Assembly: GCA_030407315.1 (NCBI GenBank)
Contig: JALQPE010002768.1
Coordinates: 59,341 to 123,340, forward strand
Direction: 5' to 3'
Length of the DNA: 64,000 nucleotides
DNA from: Asparagopsis taxiformis
Lineage: Eukaryota; Rhodophyta; Florideophyceae; Bonnemaisoniales; Bonnemaisoniaceae
The translations under genes and the position numbers were made by a program. The notes below the pieces were generated by a model. It was not told the origin of the DNA. It worked only from the letters and a program-made list of their open reading frames with translations, and searched no databases. This document shows positions 1 to 9,070 of the stretch, piece after piece; the first letter of the stretch is position 1, and each line of letters opens with the position of its first letter.

Positions 1-1710
1 TCGTGACGTCCGAGGATCGTTTTGCGTTCTAGACGTGTGGTATTCTAGAAGATGGAGCAGAAACTCCGCATGCCACCGGCTGTATAAAACATGGCATTTC
101 CACACACCCTCACACGCTGTGTGGCTTATCGCTCCACAATAGCCTCATACCGATCTTTCCACGCAAATTGGATTCCGGACGTCACAATTGGACAACTTGC
201 ACATAGATGTCCGTCAAACTCCCGGCCACAACTTAAATACCCATGACCACATTCCAAACCCAGACTTATTTCCATCCCCACAGTGCCGCAGCTCGAGTAC
301 AATCAGCCCCTATGTACAATCTACACAAAGCATATACCGCAGGAAATCACCAGACAACCCATTCCGCTTGCAGCGGAACATAAACCATGTCATACCAACC
401 AACCGCGGTCACTACGCACCCATTCGTTCCCCGGGAAAACCATAGTATTCTCCCCACCCGCCACACCAGGAATCCACAATCCACCACGCGCATTACAGCT
501 GGAGTGCCGCCCGCACGTCGGACAGCGCAAGTCCCGATCAAGACCGCTGCCTCCACAGGCATCCCAAAGCCCCGCATCCGACGCAGGCGCCATCTCAGTC
601 GGCAGTGCTAACAGCCGGTCTGCACGGTCCGAGCCACGCGCATCGCGCACGGGGCAGCAGATTCGACCGGGATAGCGCGTTGCAATGTATCGCGTCCAGC
701 GCGGGGATGCACAACGCGTCGTGTGCATCGGCGCATTTGTACCGCGACGACAAACTGACGGTGCAGCGCGCCGTAACGTGGCGATGTGTCCGCGTGGACA
801 CGACGACACGGACGCACTGCGCGACGCAGCATTTCGGATTCCACGTGTGAGGATTTGAAAAATATTTGTGCGCGCTGAATAATTGGCGCGGCTATCGTTG
901 CGGGAAAGCTGGCAGCGCTCGGTGCTATGGCCGTGTGGGTGCAGATGGATCTGGCGCGGTATCGTAGCTGCTACGTTCGAGATTTGTACGACTCGGGTTC
1001 CGCAGGCTCTTCGGGCACTGGATGGTTTATTGTTTTATATACGGAGGTGTTAGGCGTTGCAGCGTTGCCGCTAGGTGTTGGTTTTACTAGCAATGATAGA
1101 TCGTTTTATACTTCTCGGCAGTGCGCATTGTACTGTTGAGCGATTTTCTTGCTAATTTTCCTAGTTGTATAGTGCCATGTTGGCGATTTGCGTTTGTAGA
1201 GTAGATGCGATTCATTGCGAACAGATTGGTTTCACGTTTCTGTCAGTGTTACGTTGTCGTATTCTAAACCGCACGAATCAAAAGACGATGAGCGCAAACA
1301 AGAACAAATCCACCCCTTTGTTCTCCAGCCAATACACATCCGGTAAAACAGATAAAACAACTTCCTGTGGTACGCGTCCATCAATGTCATCCATCCATAA
1401 CTGCAGCATTCATTGAAGCCATTTCGATGTCCTAAAAAGGTCTAGATAACTTTCGCATGTTTTCATCATCCACTGCCCGGGTCATGCCTCACCTTGTGAC
1501 GTAGAGGGCCGTATCATCTCTGTCAGCGCACCATGTCACCAGTTCTTATATCATTTTGGTCAAACTTAAAACAGATAAAGAGCACTGTGTATATGTCGCT
1601 GATTTCACTCGCCTCGTCCTCAAATCCTCTTAATGAGGCTCGTATCCGCGCAGTGTCATCTCGCGTCTGGCACCTCTCAACGAGCATCATTTGTCTAGTA
1701 CGTCGCTAAC
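1..1710. other. Left-edge stretch with no supported gene
   Basis: Several short overlapping ORFs exist on both strands, but none resembles a known family, none is clearly longer than chance, and they contradict each other. The last 200 bases are the probable promoter and 5' leader of the gene starting at 1711. A gene could enter from the left edge, but I see no sign of one. Confidence 0.5.
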
Positions 1711-4077
1711 ATGGCCGGTCAGTTCGTGATGGCCTTTCTTCGAAAAAAATCAGAGGCGCTTTCAACACGACGTCTGCGCAAGAGCATTTACATGCATTCA
1801 ATGCATCATTTTCTCAGCAAGCGCGGCTTTCGAAAAGTACTTTCAATTGTCATCTTTGCGATGTTCTGTTTCTTCCATCTTGTGTACTTCCGCTCGATCG
1901 ACGACCGCGCCAGCCAAACTATCCCCGAAGACATTTACAGCCTTCCGACCACGACCAAGAAGTTTATTCTCTTCCGATCGATCGGAAACGATCTTCCGCC
2001 GCGTCACGAGAGGGGTCAGTCGTATACCAACCTCAAATTTATCCTCGAGAATGAGAGACACTTTCCGGACATGGACGTGCGATGGCTGGTCAACAGAATT
2101 CTCGATGAGAAGACGGAGCGAAAGATCATCAAACTGCTTAAAAAACACAAGCAGCATTTCCTTGTGGACCGCGTCAATCTCACAGAGTATTCTGCCATTC
2201 CTATGAATCTCGATCGAAAGGACGAGTTGGACATTCTGCATTTGCGATCGCTCCCTTATGCCGGCTATGGAGGCTTCTACCTCGATGAAGTGCACCATGA
2301 CAGGAACTTGTACATAATGAACAACAATGGCGCACGTAATAAAATGTTGTTCGCTGGAAAAGCCTCGGGTGCACAGTACATCCTTCCGTGGGATGGAAAT
2401 TGTTTTCTGACTGAAAACGCCTGGGATGCCATCGTCAAAGGCGTTGAGAGGGTGGAGAAAGAGTGGAAGACCAAAAAATGTCTCTCGTACAAGTACTTTT
2501 CCGTTCCGATGGCTCGAATGAAGAATAACACTGCTCTTCTAGATGCAAACTATAAAAAAGAAGCAAAGGAAGAACCACAATTAATTTTCCACACAGATGC
2601 CAAAGAAATCTTTGATCCAACCAAGCGCTACGGCCGAATTCCAAAAGTCGACCTACTGCAGCGCATAGGCGTGCCAGGATGGTGGGACGGCAAATGGTTT
2701 CCACAGGCCGAACTTTCCAACGATGTGCCCTGCAAACGGTCGGTGCAGTCTGTCGGGTGGGTGGCTCGTCTCTTTTCCGGCAAGGCGAAACTAGAATATT
2801 CGACGTCGAAAGCAAAACGAGCCAACGCGAGAACCTCGGGCGTGTGGAATGCACTGGCAACTGCTGATAGTCTTGTCGCGAAGAGGCTTCACAAGTTTTC
2901 GAATCAGACACTGTTGTTCTACGACAAAAAAGGATTGGAGGAACACAAAAGCGAGTTTCGACAGGATCCCAATTCAGCAGCTTTTGCCGTGGTGAAGCAT
3001 TTGATCTATCTTGGAGAGGCGGAACTGTCGCGAAAGGCAGTTTATTCCGTTGTACAGGACGAAAAAGATGAGCAAGGGAAACAGCAACTTGAAGTGGAAA
3101 GCCTTGAGGATGTTCAGGACTTTTTCGCATTTTCGGAACGTTGCGGTCTTGACGAAGAGACTTTGAGACGGGATTGGGAAAGAAGCGCTCCCAATTTAGA
3201 TCGCATTGCCATGACGGACTTTGCAAGGAACACTACTATTCTTGCGTTGACCAGTTTTATGACGGATGACTTGAAGTACGCCAAGAAAGCATCGAAACTG
3301 TTCAAACAATGGTTCGTCGACGAGGACACTCGCATGAACCCGCATATGCAGAGCGCCGGCATCAAATTCCAGAATCGCTCCGAGGAGGGTACCTCAGCTG
3401 CGTTCTTGGACACGGTCGATTTAGGTTATCTGCTCGACGCGTTCCGAATCATCGATGATATGGGCGCTGTTGACGCGTCGGAGCGACGCGAAGTGATGCG
3501 ATGGTTTAAAGAATTTTCACAATACTTGGAGAAATCGTCACAGGGATCATCCGGGTTTAGGAATCCTGGATACATTGGAACGTACTATGACCTGCAGTTG
3601 GGTTCAATCTACGCTTTCCTCAACGACGTGAAACGACTCACTGTGTTGGTTCAACAGAGCGCCGGCAGAATATTCAACCAGTTTGACCGGTCTAAAGAGA
3701 AGGAATATAGCGCGTGTAGCGAAATACATACGTTCAACTCCTGGGGAAGGCTTGTCACGCTCGGGCGAAAGATGGGTATTATGCTTCACGAAACGTCCAG
3801 GAAGAAGGAAAACATGCCGTTGCTACAGAGAGCTGTGGATGTACGATTGAAGCCACTTATTAGAAAACTATCAGAGTATGGCGGTGGCGAAAGTGCATCG
3901 TTAGGACACGAAGTTGGGCCGTACTTATATTGGCTTTATAAGACGATCTATTCGGATTTCGAAGTACCCGGTTTGGACGCTCCGACCGCTCATTATTTGA
4001 AGGCATCGCCTGTGTTGCACAGAGTTTTCAGAGTTCCGCCATTTTGGAATCTTGGGCTAGTGGAGGTAAAGAGGTGA
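1711..4077 (+). CDS. Type II membrane protein: glycosyltransferase-like domain fused to alginate-lyase-like domain
   Basis: The 788-residue protein has a basic cytosolic tail (about 1-42), one hydrophobic segment (about 43-60) and a long lumenal part, the layout of a Golgi type II membrane protein. Residues about 85-345 begin with FILFRSIGNDLPPRH and contain NNNGARN and ILPWDGNCF; this pattern occurs in glycosyltransferase-like domains of bacteria and eukaryotic microbes, where the WDGN motif may bind nucleotide sugar or metal. Residues about 490-760 look like the alginate lyase (PF05426) fold: RNTTILALTSFMTDD, then KYAKKASKLFKQWF, MNPHM, FLDTVDLGYLLDAF and RNPGYIGTYYDLQ. The catalytic residues of true lyases cannot be confirmed by eye, so this domain may only bind or modify an acidic polysaccharide. 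A role in making or trimming cell-wall or secreted polysaccharide is an inference. No intron is needed. The start is the first Met of the frame. Confidence 0.75.
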   Translation: MAGQFVMAFLRKKSEALSTRRLRKSIYMHSMHHFLSKRGFRKVLSIVIFAMFCFFHLVYFRSIDDRASQTIPEDIYSLPTTTKKFILFRSIGNDLPPRHERGQSYTNLKFILENERHFPDMDVRWLVNRILDEKTERKIIKLLKKHKQHFLVDRVNLTEYSAIPMNLDRKDELDILHLRSLPYAGYGGFYLDEVHHDRNLYIMNNNGARNKMLFAGKASGAQYILPWDGNCFLTENAWDAIVKGVERVEKEWKTKKCLSYKYFSVPMARMKNNTALLDANYKKEAKEEPQLIFHTDAKEIFDPTKRYGRIPKVDLLQRIGVPGWWDGKWFPQAELSNDVPCKRSVQSVGWVARLFSGKAKLEYSTSKAKRANARTSGVWNALATADSLVAKRLHKFSNQTLLFYDKKGLEEHKSEFRQDPNSAAFAVVKHLIYLGEAELSRKAVYSVVQDEKDEQGKQQLEVESLEDVQDFFAFSERCGLDEETLRRDWERSAPNLDRIAMTDFARNTTILALTSFMTDDLKYAKKASKLFKQWFVDEDTRMNPHMQSAGIKFQNRSEEGTSAAFLDTVDLGYLLDAFRIIDDMGAVDASERREVMRWFKEFSQYLEKSSQGSSGFRNPGYIGTYYDLQLGSIYAFLNDVKRLTVLVQQSAGRIFNQFDRSKEKEYSACSEIHTFNSWGRLVTLGRKMGIMLHETSRKKENMPLLQRAVDVRLKPLIRKLSEYGGGESASLGHEVGPYLYWLYKTIYSDFEVPGLDAPTAHYLKASPVLHRVFRVPPFWNLGLVEVKR

Positions 4078-4493
4078 GCTACATTGGTGAAGGAAAACAT
4101 ACAGAAACAGATGCGAGTTGCGCCGGTTCTAAAAATTATAGCCTTACTGGTTTTGCGTGTGTTTGTCTTTTCATTGTTTGCTCTTCAGCATGTATGCAAA
4201 CTTTCAGTTTGTTGTTTTGTCTTTCAATCTCCAGACCCGATGAAGAGAGGAAAAGAGATGCGAAAAGGATTTGTCCAATAGACACATAGTAAGGATCAAA
4301 CAGTGTAATAAAAAATGACATGCTGCTGTGGAGGAATAGCCAATACTAGAGATACTACATCGATGTAATCGAAGGGTGCAAAGCATAGTTATCTTTGACC
4401 AGATGACAACAACATCTACTCAACACAAAACAAGGTACAGTATCTCATGAGTCTAGGAAAAGTATGACCGAAGGGAACAAATGACGTACTTCC
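4078..4493. other. Convergent intergenic spacer
   Basis: This holds the 3' flanks of the plus-strand glycosyltransferase/lyase gene and the minus-strand hydrolase gene. Only short ORFs of no recognisable family are present. Confidence 0.5.
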
Positions 4494-5947
4494 CTACAAA
4501 TCGTAGGCGTCGTCATCGACTTCCGCTGTGACGCAAGCCCAGTATAAAGTAGTCGTCTCATCTTCCTTAAAGTCACCATGGCCACCTGAAACAGCATTAC
4601 CCTCATCGATAAAGCTAACCGGTACAAACAATAATATCGTCAGAGTCTGGAAAGAAATCACGCCGGAAAGTATTAAACAAATGAAGCAGGTATAAAATAA
4701 CTTACTTGGTTCCATCAACACTGTTCCACACACCATTGTGTAATACATAGGGATCAGCCTCAACTTCTTCTATGGGTTTCATCTCATGCAGCACACTATC
4801 CTCCACACCTTGAACACCAAGTGGATCTCCGTGGAAGGGATCAAAGACGTTCTTTAGCAGCAGATCATTATCACTAAAGGTGCACACAGTGGGTCCTGCG
4901 ACAGCATTTACAACATGTGCATATTTGCCGTCTGGCGCAAACCAATCTCTGGTGATCGCACCTTGAACAAAGAAGACTGAGTGCAGCTTGTACGGCAAAT
5001 CATTGGGCTTGTGCAAAATACCACAAAGCACATGGGCACCGAGGGAGTTTGCCATGAGAGTAACCTTCATTCTATTCTCCGCGGCGTTCATAAACTTTGC
5101 GACGATAGGTTCGAGAACATTTCCGGTTCGTTTTCCACGAGCCATGAGTCTTCCAAACATGAGATTCTCCATGGGATGAACAATGGTCGTAAATATACTA
5201 CCCACAGCTCTCCGAAGTGGATTTCCCGGTTCTCTTTCACTCTCCTCATCGATAACCCTTTGCACAAACTGCTCAGGGTCTTCATCGTCATCATCATCGT
5301 CATACTTGGATGCAGCGGCAAGATTCTGCATCTCCAGACGCACCTGCTCGTTTTCTTCATCACCGGCCTCTGCGGAGGCGTAAACGGCATGAGCGGCCTT
5401 GGCGATGTCGCTTTCAGGGTCTCCGTTCTGCTTTTCGTTTTCCTCGATGAGCTGCGCGCGGGTGAGGGCATCCTCGGCGGTGAAGAAGCTGAGCGGGAGA
5501 GCGGGCCACGTGAAGCCGACCCAGAGGGGACAGAAGTCGTCGGAGGCTTCAGGCATTGCGACATCGTTCTGCATGCCGGCCATGAACTCGGAGAATGGGA
5601 CGGCGATGGCCTTGTCGGCTGGGGGTGCGGATGAGGATAGGGTTAGTGGACGGTGATGGCGGTGGAGACAGCAGAGGGAGATGCGGTATGGTTGTGGACT
5701 TACGCGGTGTGTTCCATCCGTGGGTTTGGAGGAGGAGATGGGTCACTCGTTTTTTTGATATGTAGTCGGCAATGATGTCGGATACATAGTGGCCTTTGTA
5801 GGGCAGCTCTTCAGTTTCGGATAATTGCACGACGAAGAAGGGGTAGGGCGAATCGGGGGACGGATAGTGAGTGTTTTCTTCAAGGATTTGTTCGGGACTG
5901 AGCGTTTGGTCGCCATCTTGTTCCGGCTTGCTGTTGGATCCGCCCAT
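4494..5947 (-). CDS. Alpha/beta hydrolase, three exons, predicted N-myristoylated
   Basis: The gene has three exons, 5947-5704, 5618-4706 and 4614-4494, giving 1278 nt and 425 residues. Intron 1 (5703-5619, 85 nt) has donor GTAAGT, an ACTAACC branch-like site and acceptor CCCCCAG. Intron 2 (4705-4615, 91 nt) has donor GTAAGT and acceptor GTTAG; this acceptor is chosen because nearby alternatives hit a stop. THLLLQTHGWNTP (69-81) is a typical strand-turn before the oxyanion region, and MANSLGAH places a probable nucleophile Ser near residue 273. The layout recalls DUF900-type hydrolases; the substrate is unknown. The N-terminus MGGSNSK fits an N-myristoylation signal, so membrane attachment is likely. 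A run of about seven acidic residues lies in the middle insert. Its start faces URM1 across 263 bp with ATTGG (CCAAT) boxes at about 6078 and 6106. Confidence 0.75.
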
Positions 5948-6210
5948 TGTGGATGGTTGCGCAGGTGGTTGATTGGAGCGGGAAGGAGCGGAGATGATTC
6001 GTGGGAAGATATGTGACGCGAATCAATGTCAGCATCATTGCACATCTGAGAGGCAATGAAAAAGCATCCAACAACGATTGGTTGAAATAAAAATTTGCTC
6101 CGTTTCTATTGGACGCATCCTGCTGCAACTTTATCAACTCGTACAGCCGCTGTGCGCTGACGTAACGCGACACGACTCGCTCCACAACGACGCCGCGTCT
6201 CGCCTCCAAC

Positions 6211-6575
6211 ATGACCTCCATCCTTCTCCAGTTCAGGTACGTCGCCAGCCACGCAACACACCGCAACACATCACATCACCCAGCAACTAACCAACTCTCC
6301 ATCCAAGCAGCGGCGGTCTAGAAGCGCTCTTCGACGACGTCAAAACGCTGCCAGTAACGCTACCAGCCAGCGTGAGCACGCTCGGGGCGTTGATAAAATA
6401 CATCAGCACGCAGCTAATCACTTCGCGTCACGACATGTTTGTCATCAACGACGCGCTACGCGCGGGGGTGCTCGTGCTGATCAACGACGTCGACTGGGAG
6501 CTGGAACAAACCACGAGCTACAAACTACAACCACACGACACCATATCATTCATCTCCACGCTACACGGCGGCTAG
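6211..6575 (+). CDS. URM1: Ubiquitin-related modifier URM1
   Basis: URM1 is the sulfur carrier for tRNA wobble-uridine thiolation and also a protein modifier (urmylation). Exon 1 is 6211-6236 (eight codons plus two bases), the intron is 6237-6310 with donor GTACGT and a CTAAC branch-like site near 6286, and exon 2 ends at 6575. The product is 96 residues, close to the yeast protein (99). It starts MTSILLQFS followed by GGLEALFDDVK, contains LINDVDWELE and ends THGG-type with a C-terminal diglycine (STLHGG), which must be free for activation by the E1-like enzyme. The acceptor is a tandem AAGCAG, so splicing 3 nt earlier would add one Ser. The stop TAG overlaps the stop of the opposite-strand protease gene. 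Its ORF in the raw sequence lacks the first eight residues because of the intron. Confidence 0.9.
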
Positions 6576-7153
6576 ACGTCCGCATCTGGCGCGTCACAAT
6601 CGGCACTAGCAGCAGCGCGGCGCATCCAGCACATATGTCTCACGGGCCAGAAGCGCGCGACGACGCGGCCGCGCACCAGCGCGAGCGGCACGGGTCCGTA
6701 TTGGCGACTGTCGGTGCTCTGCATCTTGTTATCGCCCTCGAGCCAGACGTGGCCTGGGGGGATATGCAGGGTGCGCACGCGTTGAGCGTCGTGCACGCGC
6801 ACCTGTTCGCCCGGTAGTGCCTGCACGCGTTTGAGGATGCTTACATGCGGACTCGTCGGCTTGGTGCATACCACGACGTCGTGTCGACGTAGCGGCAGAT
6901 GGCGCGGCGTGAGATACTCGGTGAGTAGAATGTCGCCTGACGCGTTGAGCGTCGGCTGCATCGACGGGCCGATCGACATTGTCGTGTTGAGCACGTTGGT
7001 TTGTAGTAGATAGATGCTGCTGCCGAGACGGATGAGCAGCGAGATACGCTCGCGTAATTCGCGTAGCGTCGGTGATGGCGCCGTCGAGGATGTGCATAGC
7101 CCGCGCAGGTGCTGCGCGGCGCGTCGCAGCGCGGGGACTTTGCTGGCTTGCAT
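6572..7153 (-). CDS. IMP1: Mitochondrial inner membrane protease subunit 1-like (S26 signal peptidase)
   Basis: The 193-residue protein is an S26 serine peptidase with a Ser/Lys dyad. The catalytic Ser is in GPSMQPTL (Ser64) and the catalytic Lys in ILKRVQALPGE (Lys108); GDNKMQSTDSRQYGPV (about 145-160) is the conserved box that distinguishes IMP-type from plastid or ER peptidases. The N-terminus (MQASKVPALRRAAQHLRG) is basic and free of acids, as expected for a mitochondrial leader, and a hydrophobic anchor follows (about 38-56). Known role: removal of sorting signals of inner-membrane and intermembrane-space proteins. An organellar type I peptidase for the plastid is a less likely reading. 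The gene is convergent with URM1 and shares the CTAG at 6572-6575 with it as overlapping stops. Confidence 0.85.
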   Translation of the reverse strand: MQASKVPALRRAAQHLRGLCTSSTAPSPTLRELRERISLLIRLGSSIYLLQTNVLNTTMSIGPSMQPTLNASGDILLTEYLTPRHLPLRRHDVVVCTKPTSPHVSILKRVQALPGEQVRVHDAQRVRTLHIPPGHVWLEGDNKMQSTDSRQYGPVPLALVRGRVVARFWPVRHMCWMRRAAASADCDAPDADV

Positions 7154-7735
7154 TGTGCGCCGCGGTGCGCGATTGGGATGCGACGGGTGGTGAGGTGGAA
7201 TTTTAGTGTTGTTGATCGTTTTGTGCGTGTGGAATTTTTTGTCTGTACTTGCGATTTGTGTAAATGTGTTTTGCTGGGGAGTGTGTGATGCAGGCGTGAT
7301 GATGGCGATTAGAACGAGTTTGCGGTGTTAATGTTGAGCCAGTCAGCACGGAACAAGGTCGTTTTTGTCCTGGACTGGCGTAACGATAAGTGTTACAAGT
7401 GGCATCGATAGTTGTTCTACTCGCTTCAGAGAAATGCAACAACGGACAATGCCCGCGACAAGTCTCCAATAACAAATTTCGGTGTCCAACCAATCACAAC
7501 AGCGCATGTCAACTCATCGATGGCAAGAATCTCCGACCCATCCAAAACACCAATCAAATCGTTCTCAAAAAATTTCCAATTCAAAACATAAATTCATCCC
7601 CAACCAACACCATCCAACCAAGTGTCTCCGAAAGCGCCAATCACCACCCCGCACCAATCTCATCAATGCCGCTGATCCTCCCCCGCTCGTGCTCCCCGCG
7701 CGACGACTCCATCGCCCAACGTCGACCGCGACACC
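7154..7735. promoter_or_regulatory. Divergent promoter spacer between IMP1-like and ELO genes
   Basis: 582 bp separates two divergently transcribed starts. CCAAT-type motifs occur at about 7488 (CCAACCAATCAC) and 7550 (CACCAATC). The last 100 bases before the ELO start are rich in C and A on the plus strand, as in the leaders of other genes here. No RNA or coding gene is supported. Confidence 0.4.
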
Positions 7736-8641
7736 ATGGCGGCCCAAATCACAGCCACCTCGCCGCACCTCCATCGCATCGTCGACACGCTATCCCGACC
7801 ATTGCAACCGCTAACCGCGCCGCTGGAAGCCGCGATCGCCCCGTATGCCGCCCAATTCGACGCGCTGTTCGAGACGACCTTTGGGCCCGTCAACGCCCTC
7901 TCCGCGTCGCTGCCGCTCATGCAGCCCCACATCGCACTCCTCTTCGTCATCGCCTATCTCGTCTTCGTGCTCACTCTCGCACCGCTCTTCAAGCTCATCG
8001 GCTTTTCGATCAAACTCAAGCCCTTCATGCGCGTGTACAACCTCGCCATGGTGCTGCTCAGTCTCTACATGGGCACCATGAGCGTCCGTCTCGCCCGCGC
8101 CTCCAACGACTCCCTGTTCTGTGTCCCGCTCGCAAAGGGGCTTCCCGGTAGACAGATGGCCGATCTCGTGTGGATTTTCACCTACTCCAAGGTGATCGAA
8201 TTTCTCGACACCGTGTTTATGATTTTTGAAGGCCGTCTTCGCCAAGTGTCGTTTTTGCACGTCTTTCATCATGTCACCGTGTTGTCGTACTGGTTTGTCA
8301 TTTTGTGGCTCGCACCCGGCTCTGATGCCTATTTCTCCCTCGCTGGTAATAGCTTTATTCATGTGGCGATGTATGGATACTATTTACTCGCGTCGTTTGG
8401 CTATAGTCCGTGGTGGAAGTATTACATTACAAAGGCACAGATTTTACAGTTTTGTTTGTTCTGCGTGCAGAGCGTTTATGTCGGTTATGTCCTGACCGAA
8501 AAGGTTTGCGACTTTCCAGACGTGCTCAGTCGTGGATTGCTGTGGTACATGTTGATGTTGATTGCACTGTTTATGCACTTTTTGGTCACCAACAAGCGCA
8601 AGAAGAAGGACAAGACTGCAATAGCTAAAAAGGTTGAATAA
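7736..8641 (+). CDS. ELO-family very-long-chain fatty acid elongase (3-ketoacyl-CoA synthase)
   Basis: The 301-residue, multi-pass ER membrane protein belongs to the ELO family, which condenses malonyl-CoA with acyl-CoA in fatty acid elongation. The signature is visible in order: KVIEFLDTVFMI (about 152-163), the histidine box HVFHH (about 175-179), then HVAMYGYYLL and KYYITKAQILQF. The C-terminus ends KKVE, which fits a dilysine ER retrieval signal. Length is normal for the family (about 270-320). Chain length and saturation preference cannot be read from sequence. An AATAAA overlaps the stop (8638-8643), which could act as poly(A) signal. The start is in a good context (caccATGG); the frame upstream has no convincing extension. 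Confidence 0.9.
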   Translation: MAAQITATSPHLHRIVDTLSRPLQPLTAPLEAAIAPYAAQFDALFETTFGPVNALSASLPLMQPHIALLFVIAYLVFVLTLAPLFKLIGFSIKLKPFMRVYNLAMVLLSLYMGTMSVRLARASNDSLFCVPLAKGLPGRQMADLVWIFTYSKVIEFLDTVFMIFEGRLRQVSFLHVFHHVTVLSYWFVILWLAPGSDAYFSLAGNSFIHVAMYGYYLLASFGYSPWWKYYITKAQILQFCLFCVQSVYVGYVLTEKVCDFPDVLSRGLLWYMLMLIALFMHFLVTNKRKKKDKTAIAKKVE

Positions 8642-9070
8642 AGTATCCGACGCTGCGTCTCCGCTTACTTTTTTGTAAATGTTGTACTCTCGTTTAATCG
8701 TCTATAAACCTGAGATGTGGTGACCGACTAGAACAAGTTAACACTCGTACCGCGTGACACGCTTTGTCCTCTTACGATATACCACGTTACAAGCGCATAT
8801 GATTCCGCGTGCATCTCAAACAGCACACGAGTCGCTCTACTGCAAGCTAGAAAACATCTTTACCTATTCATTTTCATACTTCTTCAACAAAGAAAAATCC
8901 CACATCCTCGCTACGGAAAGAAAGAATTTTCAACGATGAAAACTCAGAGGAAGGGATCAAACATGGTGAACGCCTCAATTGTCAGCGCGACAATCCACAT
9001 GTTGCACGCCAAAAAAACCATCACTCTATAATGTAGACACAAATGCAAACTCTCATACTCGACACGCTAC
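8642..9070. other. Convergent spacer with 3' UTRs
   Basis: This lies between the ends of the elongase (plus) and coiled-coil (minus) genes. I see only short ORFs without family resemblance and nothing structured. Confidence 0.4.

Noticed and set aside
390..809. A 139-codon minus-strand ORF at the left edge
   Set aside because: Its composition is like translated GC-rich spacer, it overlaps competing ORFs on both strands, and no family is suggested.
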